Origin: an uncultured Veillonella sp.
Lineage (GTDB): Bacteria > Bacillota > Negativicutes > Veillonellales > Veillonellaceae
DNA length: 10,300 nt
NCBI GenBank assembly: GCA_900556785.1
Contig: USQK01000057.1
Span: 1-10,300 of the forward strand
Reading direction: 5' to 3'
Part shown: piece by piece, positions 1-7,345 of the stretch
Layout of the letters: the number at the start of each line of letters is the position of its first letter
Position numbering within the stretch: the first letter of the stretch is position 1
The notes under the pieces: generated by a model
Database searches by the model: none
What the model was told of the DNA's origin: nothing
Seen by the model: the letters and a program-made list of their open reading frames with translations, nothing else
Program-made: the position numbers and the translations under genes

Positions 1-1075
1 AACATGTTGGTAGGTATTGTGTAAAACGAGATACTGCACTGATGGCTGCTAGTGTAGTAAAGGAACCAGACCATGCAAGTAATACACTGGCAATAGCAGT
101 AACAATAGCTGCAACATATGGTGCATTGTAACGATTACGTTTTGCTAGTGCACTTGGTAACATACCATCTTCTGCCATGGATGTAGCCACACGCGGCGCA
201 TAGTAAGCTTCTGCAAAGTTGATACCACCCATAGAGATTAAGGTACCTACTAGTACGATATACATGCCAATAGGGCCAACGATTACATTGAATGCATCTT
301 GTACTGGAGCCTTTGTATTTGCAAGGTCAGTACCGAGTACACCGATAGATACGGCGAGGATTGCCATATATAGAACGGACACGAGAAGCATACACATGAT
401 AATAGCACGTGGTAAATTCTTCTTAGGATTCTTCATATCTTCTGCTGCAATAGCAATAACTTCAAATCCTGTATAGGCAAAGAATAGAAGAACGGCAGCT
501 TGTGCAAATGATCCATCTACATAAGTATCTTGCGGAAAGGCTGGCGTAAAGTTTGCACCATTTATAAAGAAAATGCCAATTGCAATGAATAGGGTAAGAG
601 GGACTAACTTAGAAATAGTGATTAAGTTGTTAACGAATTTTGATACGTTAACACCAAAGATATTTACAATAGTAAGACCTACAATCAAGATAAATGAAAT
701 AACATCTTTTGCAAGATCACCACTTAACGCCGGTACTGCAGCACCTAATGCAGTAGCAAAGCCAACGGCCATGGCCGCCCAAGCAATAACGGTTACAATC
801 CATTTTAAAACGCCTACTTCAAAGGCCCAAAAGTCACCTAATGCATGTTTTGCATATAGGTAAGGTCCGCCATTACGTGTAAATAAGCTTGCCGCTTCAG
901 CGAAGCAAAGGGCGATACAGCCTGCAATAACGGCGTCAAATAATAGGACACCTAAACTAGCGGAACCAATGATAGAATATGCTTTGTTTGGTAGTAGGAA
1001 AATACCTGTCCCTACAATACCATTGATGCCTAGGAGTACAATACTCCAGAAGCCAAATTTTCCTGTTTCTTTCAT
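1..1075 (-). CDS. APC-family amino-acid permease (3' end outside window)
   Basis: Cytoplasmic-membrane amino-acid/polyamine/organocation transporter; 358 residues are visible and the C-terminus lies beyond the left edge. Seen in the sequence: start MKETGKFGFW; the TM1 signature GINGIVGTGIF at residues 16-26, the unwound glycine-rich substrate site of the family; the TM6 segment FAYTGFE at about 199-205, followed by the EDMKNPKKNLPRA loop (212-224); and an APRVATSMAEDGMLP stretch (293-307) matching the conserved loop after TM8. About nine to ten hydrophobic segments are present, against a usual 12 and about 430-480 residues, so roughly 80-120 residues are missing. The start is fixed by a TAGGAAGG ribosome binding site at 1083-1090. 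The gene begins 15 bp after the stop of the hydrolase gene and is probably cotranscribed with it. The substrate cannot be read from sequence; an amino acid or gamma-glutamyl compound is inferred from the neighbour. Confidence 0.9.
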   Translation of the reverse strand, partial: MKETGKFGFWSIVLLGINGIVGTGIFLLPNKAYSIIGSASLGVLLFDAVIAGCIALCFAEAASLFTRNGGPYLYAKHALGDFWAFEVGVLKWIVTVIAWAAMAVGFATALGAAVPALSGDLAKDVISFILIVGLTIVNIFGVNVSKFVNNLITISKLVPLTLFIAIGIFFINGANFTPAFPQDTYVDGSFAQAAVLLFFAYTGFEVIAIAAEDMKNPKKNLPRAIIMCMLLVSVLYMAILAVSIGVLGTDLANTKAPVQDAFNVIVGPIGMYIVLVGTLISMGGINFAEAYYAPRVATSMAEDGMLPSALAKRNRYNAPYVAAIVTAIASVLLAWSGSFTTLAAISAVSRFTQYLPTC

Positions 1076-1090
1076 ACTAAAACCTTCCTA

Positions 1091-1831
1091 CTATTTAGTT
1101 ATATTTTCTCGAGCTGCTGTTACAAAGGCAGCAAATAAACGTTTTGCATTTTCATCTGTTTCAGACATCATTTCTGGATGGAATTGGCAGGCTACTAACC
1201 AAGGATAGGAAGCGTCTTCTAATGCTTCTACAGTACCATCCTTAGCTCTTGCTACTACTTGTAAACCTTTACCAACATGTTTTACTGTTTGATGATGGTG
1301 AGAGTTAGTAATCCATGTGGAACGACCAATAGCACTAGCAAGCTTAGATTCAAATTCAATATCTACTGTATGTGTACCTAATGCAGGGGTTTGATTTTGT
1401 GAATGTTTTATCGTACAGTTTTCGTCATACTTCAAATCTTGGTATAGAGATCCGCCACGATATACATTTAAAATTTGAATGCCTCGGCAAATACAAAAGA
1501 TAGGAATTTGTTTTTCTTCCGCTGCTTTCAATAATGCAAAATCGAATTGATCTCGTTCAGGGAATACATCGCCTAGACCTTGCAATGGTTCCTCACCGTA
1601 ATTCAGTGGAGATACATCATGTCCGCCAGATAATAATAAGGCATCAAGTTTTGCCACTGTTTCACGGGCTACGTCGAGATTTTTTGTAAATGGAATGATA
1701 ACTGGAATGCCACCAGCCTCTTCGATAGAGCGTGGATAATCATGGTTTACATAAGAACGTAACAAATCTACGTAGGCACCGCCGTTATCTCGTAAGATAT
1801 TGCCAGATACACCAATGAATGGTTTTGTCAT
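1091..1831 (-). CDS. Gamma-glutamyl-GABA hydrolase-like class I glutamine amidotransferase (peptidase C26)
   Basis: A cytoplasmic hydrolase of 246 residues, the family's usual length (PuuD-type enzymes are about 250). Seen: an N-terminal PFIGVSGN strand; LLLSGGHDVSPLNYGEEP (66-83), the family's substrate-side motif; the nucleophile region PIFCICRGIQILNVYRGG (110-127) with catalytic Cys115; TNSHHHQTV (175-183); and the ACQFHPE block with His218 and Glu220 completing the triad. PuuD-type members cleave gamma-glutamyl amides, for example gamma-glutamyl-GABA in putrescine breakdown. The exact substrate here is unknown, because no other putrescine-pathway gene is visible. One oddity: the residue two before the nucleophile is Cys113, where the elbow normally has Gly. 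I chose the ATG at 1831 over one 33 bp upstream because a GAGGTGA ribosome binding site sits just before it and the longer version adds residues outside the fold. The permease gene follows 15 bp downstream. Confidence 0.9.
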   Translation of the reverse strand: MTKPFIGVSGNILRDNGGAYVDLLRSYVNHDYPRSIEEAGGIPVIIPFTKNLDVARETVAKLDALLLSGGHDVSPLNYGEEPLQGLGDVFPERDQFDFALLKAAEEKQIPIFCICRGIQILNVYRGGSLYQDLKYDENCTIKHSQNQTPALGTHTVDIEFESKLASAIGRSTWITNSHHHQTVKHVGKGLQVVARAKDGTVEALEDASYPWLVACQFHPEMMSETDENAKRLFAAFVTAARENITK

Positions 1832-1866
1832 AATATCACCTCGTATGTGTAAAAATTTGTACAATT

Positions 1867-1886
1867 AGTATAGTTTAAGTATATCA
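1867..1886 (-). promoter_or_regulatory. Candidate extended -10 promoter for the hydrolase-permease operon
   Basis: Read on the minus strand, TGATATACT (-10 hexamer TATACT at 1883-1878 preceded by TGA) is a good extended -10 element. A second TATACT lies at 1872-1867. No convincing -35 box is found 16-18 bp upstream, which fits extended -10 promoters. The transcript would have a 5' leader of roughly 30-40 nt before the ATG at 1831. The same TTGATATACTTAA string occurs upstream of the aldolase gene. Confidence 0.5.
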
Positions 1887-1984
1887 AATATTCGTGAATA
1901 AATAATACTACTATTGCAATTAATTATAAAACTTATACATTCTAAAATATGTTAACATTGTTACATTTTCTAAAATTCATATTA

Positions 1985-2032
1985 GTTTTATAGGGATAAT
2001 TATATTCGGTTTTATAGGGATAATTATATTCG
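1985..2032. repeat. Perfect 24-bp tandem duplication in the divergent spacer
   Basis: Two identical 24-bp units, 1985-2008 and 2009-2032, lie head to tail with no gap. Each starts GTTTTATAGGG and contains the 8-bp palindrome ATAATTAT. The second copy ends just where the -35 region of the AEC-permease promoter would begin, so the pair sits at about -35 to -82 relative to the inferred start site. That position suits an activator or operator site, but a simple slippage duplication is equally possible. Confidence 0.9.
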
Positions 2033-2052
2033 TATATGTTTTGTTAAAAACA

Positions 2053-2061
2053 TGGTATGAT
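2053..2061 (+). promoter_or_regulatory. Extended -10 promoter of the AEC permease gene
   Basis: TGGTATGAT is an extended -10 (TGn plus TATGAT, 5 of 6 to consensus). The 17-bp-upstream position (2033-2038) reads TATATG, so there is no real -35; dependence on the extended -10 or on an activator is inferred. A start site near 2067 would give a short leader of about 27 nt, ending in a GGGAGG ribosome binding site at 2082-2087. Confidence 0.55.
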
Positions 2062-2093
2062 AGATTACGAATAAACTGTACGGGAGGTTTACT

Positions 2094-3131
2094 ATGGTTT
2101 TTCTTACATCCTTACAGAGCATCATACCTATTGTATTGCTGATCTCGCTAGGGTATATATTAAAAGGGCGAGGGATGTTTCATCCCATATTTAGTGGTAA
2201 TCTATCTAGATTTATCATGTCTGTTGCGTTACCAGCCGGTGTATTCGTATCTGTATTGCATCATCTACATACATCGGATTTATGGGACCTTCGATATGGA
2301 ATGCTAGCCGTTACATTAACCTATGTAATTGCGTATATCGTTGCTTTTATCATGATGAAAGTACTAAAAGTACCTCGAGGTAGGCGTGGTATTTTTATAA
2401 ATATGGTAGTTAATGATAATTGCTTATTTATTGGATTGCCAGTACAAATCGCCCTCTTTGGTCAAGATGCGCTACCATATTTCTTGTTATATTATATCGG
2501 TAACACTATTTCAGTATGGATGGTAGGGGTATTCCTTATAGAGTTAGATCCATTGCCTAATGATGAATTAGGTTTTGATAATAGTAAAACTGATGGTATA
2601 AGTAATAGCACAGTAGATACAGAAACAAAGCGTAAGAAGTTTAAATTTGATTTGAAGAAGTTATTACCTCCACCATTGTTAGGGTTCTTTGTAGCATTGA
2701 TATTCTTATTCTTCAAAATTCCTTTAGCACCAATTTTACATACTACATTGAATTACTTAGGAGATATGGTAACCCCATTATCCTTGATTTATATTGGTAT
2801 TGTACTTCATGATGCGGGGCTAAAAAGTATGAGTCTCAATAAAGATTCCATTGGTGGTATTATCGGTCGTTTTGTAATTTCACCGATTATCATGTTCTGT
2901 GTCATTCTGGGCTTGCAATATGGCGCAGGTATCGTCCTAGAACCAATAGCAATCATTACCTTTGTTGTACAATCGGCGGGTCCCGTTATTGCAGTATTAC
3001 CAATTGTAGCCAATGAATCGAAATCTGACTTGCCATTTGCTACAGGACTTGTCATGATTAGTACCATATTATTTGTGGTAGCTATACCAATTATTATGGA
3101 AATCCTAACTATGATAGGTATAACAGCATAA
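2094..3131 (+). CDS. AEC-family (auxin efflux carrier-like) permease
   Basis: A 345-residue cytoplasmic-membrane transporter of the bacterial AEC family, whose characterised members move malate, malonate or other organic acids. Seen: ten hydrophobic segments in two bundles (about 8-24, 38-55, 68-90, 100-122, 127-149 and 192-210, 220-240, 255-277, 283-305, 314-340), separated by a polar, charged loop at 152-190. The VVNDNCLFIGLP stretch (105-116) matches the family's broken-helix Asn/Gly-Pro motif in TM4. QSAGPVIAVLP (293-303) is the equivalent motif in the second half. Length is normal, slightly long because of the central loop. The start is supported by GGGAGG six bases upstream. It is a single-gene unit with its own promoter and a terminator right after the stop. 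The substrate cannot be assigned; it is divergent from, and may be functionally unrelated to, the hydrolase operon. Confidence 0.88.
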   Translation: MVFLTSLQSIIPIVLLISLGYILKGRGMFHPIFSGNLSRFIMSVALPAGVFVSVLHHLHTSDLWDLRYGMLAVTLTYVIAYIVAFIMMKVLKVPRGRRGIFINMVVNDNCLFIGLPVQIALFGQDALPYFLLYYIGNTISVWMVGVFLIELDPLPNDELGFDNSKTDGISNSTVDTETKRKKFKFDLKKLLPPPLLGFFVALIFLFFKIPLAPILHTTLNYLGDMVTPLSLIYIGIVLHDAGLKSMSLNKDSIGGIIGRFVISPIIMFCVILGLQYGAGIVLEPIAIITFVVQSAGPVIAVLPIVANESKSDLPFATGLVMISTILFVVAIPIIMEILTMIGITA

Positions 3132-3138
3132 ACAATAA

Positions 3139-3173
3139 AAAGGTCTGACTATAATGTCGGACCTTTCTTATTT
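3139..3173 (+). terminator. Intrinsic terminator of the AEC permease gene
   Basis: AAGGTCTGAC (3140-3149) pairs with GTCGGACCTT (3156-3165) around a TATAAT loop, giving a 10-bp stem with one T-G wobble that can be extended by an A-T pair. A T-rich TCTTATTT run follows. It starts 8 bp after the permease stop. Its right arm holds an ATG at 3154 that opens a longer reading frame into the next gene; that ATG is not a credible start. Confidence 0.85.
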
Positions 3174-3199
3174 ACCTAAATATGTAAAAATGATAAACT
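3171..3199 (+). promoter_or_regulatory. Weak candidate promoter for the exported orphan gene
   Basis: TTTACC (3171-3176), a 17-bp gap, then TAAACT (3194-3199) preceded by TGA: each box matches 4 of 6 consensus bases, and the -10 is of extended type. The -35 overlaps the tail of the upstream terminator. The region is so AT-rich that other placements, such as TATAAA at 3219, cannot be excluded. Confidence 0.3.
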
Positions 3200-3252
3200 A
3201 TAAAATAAGTGTTAAAAGTATAAAATATCCTATTGCGTTTGAGGAGAGAATT

Positions 3253-4620
3253 ATGAAGTTAAGGCGTTTACTAATATTAAGTTGTATTGGTGTTATAGGT
3301 GCAATGGGCATTTCTCAAGCCATTGAGGTTAATATTCCGGGAGCGCATCCAGATATTCCTAAAGAGGCCTATCAAGAATATCGTATTCAGGGGGACGTGG
3401 CAAAAAAAATTGATGACCGTCAAGCAAGGGAAGTAAAAAAATGGGCACAAAATCAACCAAATTATAATAATGAAAAATTAGCTGATGATATTTATAGATC
3501 ACAAGAATTAGTGAGGGCGATTTATCAGTCTAAAACTGTATATATTATTACAGATAATGGGGCAGATATTAAATATACTAGTCCAAAAGAAAGTATATTA
3601 GGATGGTCTATTGATCCTAAACATTTTTCTAAATACCCTATTAAGAATGGTGGCATAACTTTGTCAGGAGTAGCTGATTATGGCTATGAAACAAGACCAC
3701 AACCTAAAGGTTCTAAGTGGGAAAATACAAATGTTGAGTATGCAGACGTAAATAAATCTATTATACAGGATGTGATTAGAAAGAATTTAGAAAAAGAAAA
3801 GATAGTTCCTCGGTTTGTAGATGGAGGTGTTTTTACATATCCTGGTCTAGAGAAAGCAACTTGGGATGTAATAGGCTTAGATAATCATCATGTAGAGGGG
3901 ACAATTAATTTTACGTTACCGAAAACACCGACTCTTTCTTATCATATAGGGCAATCCCTCAATAATGATATTATAAAAAATATTATTAAAGACGATACGC
4001 AACGTTCCATCTCGGACACAATGGGACCATTGGCTAATTTTGTGTTACCTTCGATTAAGTCTGCTAGTGATGTGTTGGAATATACTGATCCAGTACGTCT
4101 TGGACCTTATACATTCAGAGTATTAAAAAATAGTAAATTTAAGGAGCATGAAGTTATAGGTAAAGCGGATTATGATATCTATCAAGCAGGACGTATTAAG
4201 GCTGTATTGGGTAAGCAACCTTTAGCAGAAGGTCTTAGTGTTGAGAAAAAGAATATTCTATATAGTTATTTAAGAATGATTGTTGAAAATCATGGATTAA
4301 AAGGGCATAAACGATTACAATATGCCACAGTTTGGAATAATAGTGTACCTGCATTATACTTTGAAGCGGTTAAAGAAAATTCAACACTCTTTGGTATGGT
4401 ATTATATGATAATCAAAATATATATACGTATTATTTATATAAACCACATGATGTTCATGTAAGTAATTATAAATTGCGTGATGTGATTCAATATGTAGAT
4501 ATTAAATCTAGTAAAGGGTTATTTGACAAGGCTACTGTAGGGATTGGTTTTACTCCGAATCGAATCCAATTTATGGAAGTACGTCCAGATAATAAAAAAG
4601 TTGTTAATGATAAAAAATAA
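3253..4620 (+). CDS. Exported protein of unknown function
   Basis: I do not recognise this 455-residue protein. An N-terminal signal peptide is clear: MKLRR, a hydrophobic core (residues 6-20), and an SQA-IE cleavage site after residue 23, so the mature protein of about 432 residues should be periplasmic or surface-exposed. The mature part has no cysteine and no further membrane segment. It is rich in Lys, Asn, Tyr and Asp, with a likely helical N-terminal third (IPKEAYQEYR and LADDIYRSQE segments) and a more beta-like, aromatic C-terminal part (ALYFEAV, FGMVLYDNQNIYTYYLYKP). The tail is very basic and polar (VRPDNKKVVNDKK). The start was chosen for the GAGGAG ribosome binding site at 3241-3246 and the signal peptide; an in-frame ATG at 3154 lies in the upstream terminator hairpin and would bury the signal. 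It looks more AT-rich than its neighbours. It is a single-gene unit converging on the flippase gene. Confidence 0.82.
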   Translation: MKLRRLLILSCIGVIGAMGISQAIEVNIPGAHPDIPKEAYQEYRIQGDVAKKIDDRQAREVKKWAQNQPNYNNEKLADDIYRSQELVRAIYQSKTVYIITDNGADIKYTSPKESILGWSIDPKHFSKYPIKNGGITLSGVADYGYETRPQPKGSKWENTNVEYADVNKSIIQDVIRKNLEKEKIVPRFVDGGVFTYPGLEKATWDVIGLDNHHVEGTINFTLPKTPTLSYHIGQSLNNDIIKNIIKDDTQRSISDTMGPLANFVLPSIKSASDVLEYTDPVRLGPYTFRVLKNSKFKEHEVIGKADYDIYQAGRIKAVLGKQPLAEGLSVEKKNILYSYLRMIVENHGLKGHKRLQYATVWNNSVPALYFEAVKENSTLFGMVLYDNQNIYTYYLYKPHDVHVSNYKLRDVIQYVDIKSSKGLFDKATVGIGFTPNRIQFMEVRPDNKKVVNDKK

Positions 4621-4652
4621 GTAGCAATAAAAAATAATGTAATAGTTAGCGT

Positions 4653-4692
4653 AAAAAAGAGGTTTAACACTTGAGTGTTAAACCTCTTTTTT
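4653..4692. terminator. Bidirectional intrinsic terminator between convergent genes
   Basis: A perfect 18-bp inverted repeat (4653-4670 and 4675-4692) surrounds a TTGA loop. The GAGGTTTAACAC core is flanked by A6 on the left and T6 on the right, so each strand reads a GC-containing hairpin followed by a U-tract. It lies 32 bp after the stop of the exported-protein gene and 5 bp after the stop of the flippase gene on the other strand, and should end both transcripts. Confidence 0.93.
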
Positions 4693-4697
4693 TATGC

Positions 4698-6254
4698 TTA
4701 TCTAAAGAATCTACCTATGAGTGGCATGCTTGCGCCATCATTTTTATTAAGTCCTTTTAAAAGAACCATGATAATAACGTAGAGCAATAAGCCTTCGATA
4801 CCTGTGAGTATGAAGTTAACCCACATTGGTAAGATATCTGTTAAGTAGTGGTAACTCATAAAGATGAGTATACCCATGACACCGGCACTGACCACATTTT
4901 TCCATAGAAGGGAAATATCAAGGAAGTAGCCTGTGTATTTTTTGATGTAAATCAAGTTGAGTAACGCAGCAAAGCCAATATCAGCAACGGTTGCCCAAGC
5001 GGCACCGCCGATACCAAGCCATGGGATGGCCGTTAATGTCCAGTTCAGGATGACTTTGATTACTAACGCAATACCCATATTAATTACAGGAATACGCGGT
5101 TTGTTAAGACCTTGTAAGATACCTGTTGTTACTTGGTGTACACCGAGGAAGAAGATAGAGAACGCTGTAATTTGTGTAGCTAATTCTGCCTTAGGTGCAT
5201 TATAAATCAAGGTAACTGTTGGGGCAGCAAGTACATACAATAGCACTGTAAATGGTACAGTAGCCATAAATGTCAATCTCATGGATCCAGAGGTACGTTC
5301 ATAAATACCTTGATGATCGCGTTTGGCAAAGGCATGAGAGATAGCTGGTACAATGCTTGTTGCAAGGGCCGCTGTAATGATGGTTGCCAAGTTGATGAGC
5401 GGTACCGCCATACCTGTAAGATAACCGAACAGTTCTGTTACTTCATTCATCGGGAAACCAGCATCTAAGAGTCGACGTGGTACGATGAGTAAATCGAGGT
5501 TAGCCGTCAGTGGCAACATGATACTTGCTAAGGAAATTGGAATAGACAATGTTAAGAGTCGTGACAAAATTTCTTTAGCTGATTCACGAGGACCATCGTA
5601 GCTTTCACCAGTACTACTAGCCTTAGGTAATTTGTAGTAATAATACAACAGCACCAGGAAGGCCCCAAAAGCACCTACACCTGCACCCAAGCTAGCGCCA
5701 CCTGCTGCGGCTGGTAAACCGTAAGGTAATAAAATAGCAGCAGCACCGAGCATAACGATAACCCGTAGTAATTGTTCTACAATTTGGCTAATCGCCGTGG
5801 GCGTCATCATTTCATAGCCTTGGATATACCCGCGGAAACAGGAAATCCATGTTACAAAGAATACTGCCGGAGCGAGCGCGATGATAGAGTAGTAGGCACG
5901 GCTTTCAGCAATGAGACCACTAGAGATTAACCAATCTGCACCAAAGTACATGGCAAGACTGGCGATAAAACCTGTTATAGTCAACATTGTAAAAGAAATA
6001 TTGAATACTCTCTTAGCACCACCAAAGTCGTGTAAGGCTAATCGTTCTGCCGTCAAAATAGAGATGGCAATCGGCACACCTGCGCTCGAAATTTGTAATA
6101 GTAACAAATAGATAGGAAAGGCCATCTGGTAGATACCGATGCCTTCACCACCCAAGATGCGAGATAGAAGAATCCAGTTGATACTACCGATGGCTTTCAC
6201 TACGAAACCGGCAATTGTTAAAATTAAGGTTCCTTTTAAAAATCCACTAGCCAT
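4698..6254 (-). CDS. SpoVB/YtgP-type MVF-superfamily flippase (putative lipid II flippase)
   Basis: An integral membrane protein of 518 residues with about 14 hydrophobic segments, the normal architecture and length for the SpoVB/YtgP/MurJ group of the MOP superfamily. Seen: the N-terminal FLKGTLILTIAGFVVKAIG (5-23), typical of SpoVB-like proteins; SRILGGEGIGIYQM (31-44); the hallmark FRGYIQGYEMMTPTAISQ (140-157) followed by IVEQLLRV (158-165); a soluble loop at 210-230; and GILQGLNKPRIPV (378-390). Relatives such as B. subtilis YtgP flip lipid-linked peptidoglycan precursors across the inner membrane; others act on other polyprenyl-linked sugars, so the substrate is inferred. The ATG lies 3 bp after the aldolase stop, with no Shine-Dalgarno in the usual window (only AGG about 22 bases upstream), which suggests translational coupling. 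Transcription ends at the bidirectional hairpin just downstream. Confidence 0.88.
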   Translation of the reverse strand: MASGFLKGTLILTIAGFVVKAIGSINWILLSRILGGEGIGIYQMAFPIYLLLLQISSAGVPIAISILTAERLALHDFGGAKRVFNISFTMLTITGFIASLAMYFGADWLISSGLIAESRAYYSIIALAPAVFFVTWISCFRGYIQGYEMMTPTAISQIVEQLLRVIVMLGAAAILLPYGLPAAAGGASLGAGVGAFGAFLVLLYYYYKLPKASSTGESYDGPRESAKEILSRLLTLSIPISLASIMLPLTANLDLLIVPRRLLDAGFPMNEVTELFGYLTGMAVPLINLATIITAALATSIVPAISHAFAKRDHQGIYERTSGSMRLTFMATVPFTVLLYVLAAPTVTLIYNAPKAELATQITAFSIFFLGVHQVTTGILQGLNKPRIPVINMGIALVIKVILNWTLTAIPWLGIGGAAWATVADIGFAALLNLIYIKKYTGYFLDISLLWKNVVSAGVMGILIFMSYHYLTDILPMWVNFILTGIEGLLLYVIIMVLLKGLNKNDGASMPLIGRFFR

Positions 6255-6257
6255 TGA

Positions 6258-7187
6258 TTATAGTTTGTTAGAAGAACCTAATACATTTTTGATTTTGTGA
6301 GCTACCATGCCTTTAATAGCATCACGAGCAGGTCCTAAATATTTACGTGGGTCAAACTCAGATGGGTTTTGAGCCAAGTATTCACGTACAGATGCAGTCA
6401 TAGCAAGGCGAAGGTCTGTATCAATATTGATTTTGCAAACCGCCATTTGAGCTGCTTTACGAAGCATTTCTTCAGGTACGCCTTGTGCGCCAGGGATGTT
6501 GCCACCAAATTCATTACATTTTGCTACGAATTCAGGCAATACGGAGGATGCCCCATGCAATACGATTGGGAAGTTAGGCAATAATTCGCCCACTTTTTTC
6601 AAACGATCAAAATCGAGGTAAGGGTTGCCTTTGAATTTGTATGCACCGTGGCTAGTACCAATAGCGATTGCTAAGGAGTCTACACCTGTGAGATGGACAA
6701 ACTCAGCAGCTTGTTCAGGATCAGTGAAGCGAGCATCTGCATCAGATACGTTTACATCATCTTCAACGCCTGCTAAACGGCCCAATTCTGCTTCTACTAC
6801 AACGCCGTGAGCGTGAGCATATTCAACAACTTGTTTTGTGATTTTTACATTTTCATCGAAATCATGATGCGATGCATCAATCATAACGGATGTAAAACCA
6901 CCATCTACACAGTCTTTACAAATTTCGAAGGAATCGCCGTGGTCAAGGTGAAGAGCGATTGGTAGATTGCTGTCTTCAAGAGCGGCTTCCACAAGTTTTA
7001 CAAGGTAAATATGTTTAGCATATTTACGTGCGCCTGCAGATACTTGCAAGATAAGAGGAGATTGTTCCTCTTTTGCTGCATCTACAATACCTTGTACGAT
7101 TTCCATGTTGTTTACATTGAAAGCGCCAACAGCATAGCCGCCTTCATAGGCTTTTTTGAACATTTCTGTAGTAGTAACTAATGGCAT
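6258..7187 (-). CDS. fba: Class II fructose-bisphosphate aldolase
   Basis: A zinc-dependent cytoplasmic aldolase that interconverts fructose-1,6-bisphosphate with glyceraldehyde-3-phosphate and dihydroxyacetone phosphate in glycolysis/gluconeogenesis. It has 309 residues, normal for the shorter class II enzymes. Seen: GAFNVNNME (21-29); LHLDHGDSFE (79-88) with catalytic Asp82 and zinc ligand His83; VEAELGRLAGVED (131-143) with Glu134; GTSHGAYKF (177-185) with zinc ligand His180; VLHGASSV (209-216) with His211; and KINIDTDLR (252-260), which binds substrate phosphate. A tagatose-bisphosphate specificity cannot be excluded from sequence. The ATG at 7187 was chosen because a strong AAGGAGG sits at 7193-7199; an in-frame ATG at 7205 would place that site inside the coding region. 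The gene heads an operon with the flippase gene 3 bp downstream and has a 120-150 nt leader. Confidence 0.95.
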   Translation of the reverse strand: MPLVTTTEMFKKAYEGGYAVGAFNVNNMEIVQGIVDAAKEEQSPLILQVSAGARKYAKHIYLVKLVEAALEDSNLPIALHLDHGDSFEICKDCVDGGFTSVMIDASHHDFDENVKITKQVVEYAHAHGVVVEAELGRLAGVEDDVNVSDADARFTDPEQAAEFVHLTGVDSLAIAIGTSHGAYKFKGNPYLDFDRLKKVGELLPNFPIVLHGASSVLPEFVAKCNEFGGNIPGAQGVPEEMLRKAAQMAVCKINIDTDLRLAMTASVREYLAQNPSEFDPRKYLGPARDAIKGMVAHKIKNVLGSSNKL

Positions 7188-7199
7188 GTTGTCCTCCTT

Positions 7200-7210
7200 G
7201 CCCATAGGGC
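7200..7210 (-). promoter_or_regulatory. Small hairpin abutting the aldolase ribosome binding site
   Basis: On the minus strand GCCC-TAT-GGGC forms a 4-bp all-GC stem with a 3-base loop, directly against the AAGGAGG at 7199-7193. Too small to call a regulatory element with confidence, but placed where it could affect ribosome access or mRNA stability. Confidence 0.25.
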
Positions 7211-7308
7211 CTGTTATATCATGTTATTAATACCGTGACTGCTAATATTTCTAGCTTGTAAGAACTAGATGAATTTCTGTTATTGCAATCATATATCAAT
7301 TCAAGTTA

Positions 7309-7338
7309 AGTATATCAAGAAACACTATAAAGGGCCAA
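7309..7338 (-). promoter_or_regulatory. Proximal candidate promoter of the aldolase-flippase operon
   Basis: Read on the minus strand: TTGGCC (7338-7333, 4 of 6), an 18-bp spacer, and an extended -10 TGATATACT whose hexamer TATACT is at 7314-7309. The TTGATATACTTAA around it is identical to the string upstream of the hydrolase gene. A start site near 7302 gives a leader of about 115 nt. A second TTGATATA lies 19 bp further downstream on the same strand. Confidence 0.55.
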
Positions 7339-7345
7339 TATTTTT

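Noticed and set aside
573..863. Plus-strand open frames across the permease, hydrolase, flippase, aldolase and synthase genes
   Set aside because: They lack ribosome binding sites and recognisable motifs, and they lie antisense to genes with clear family signatures.
1912..7289. TATTGCAAT string at 1912-1920 and 7281-7289 as a shared operator
   Set aside because: A 9-base match in AT-rich spacers, at different positions relative to the two promoters (upstream in one, inside the leader in the other); likely chance.
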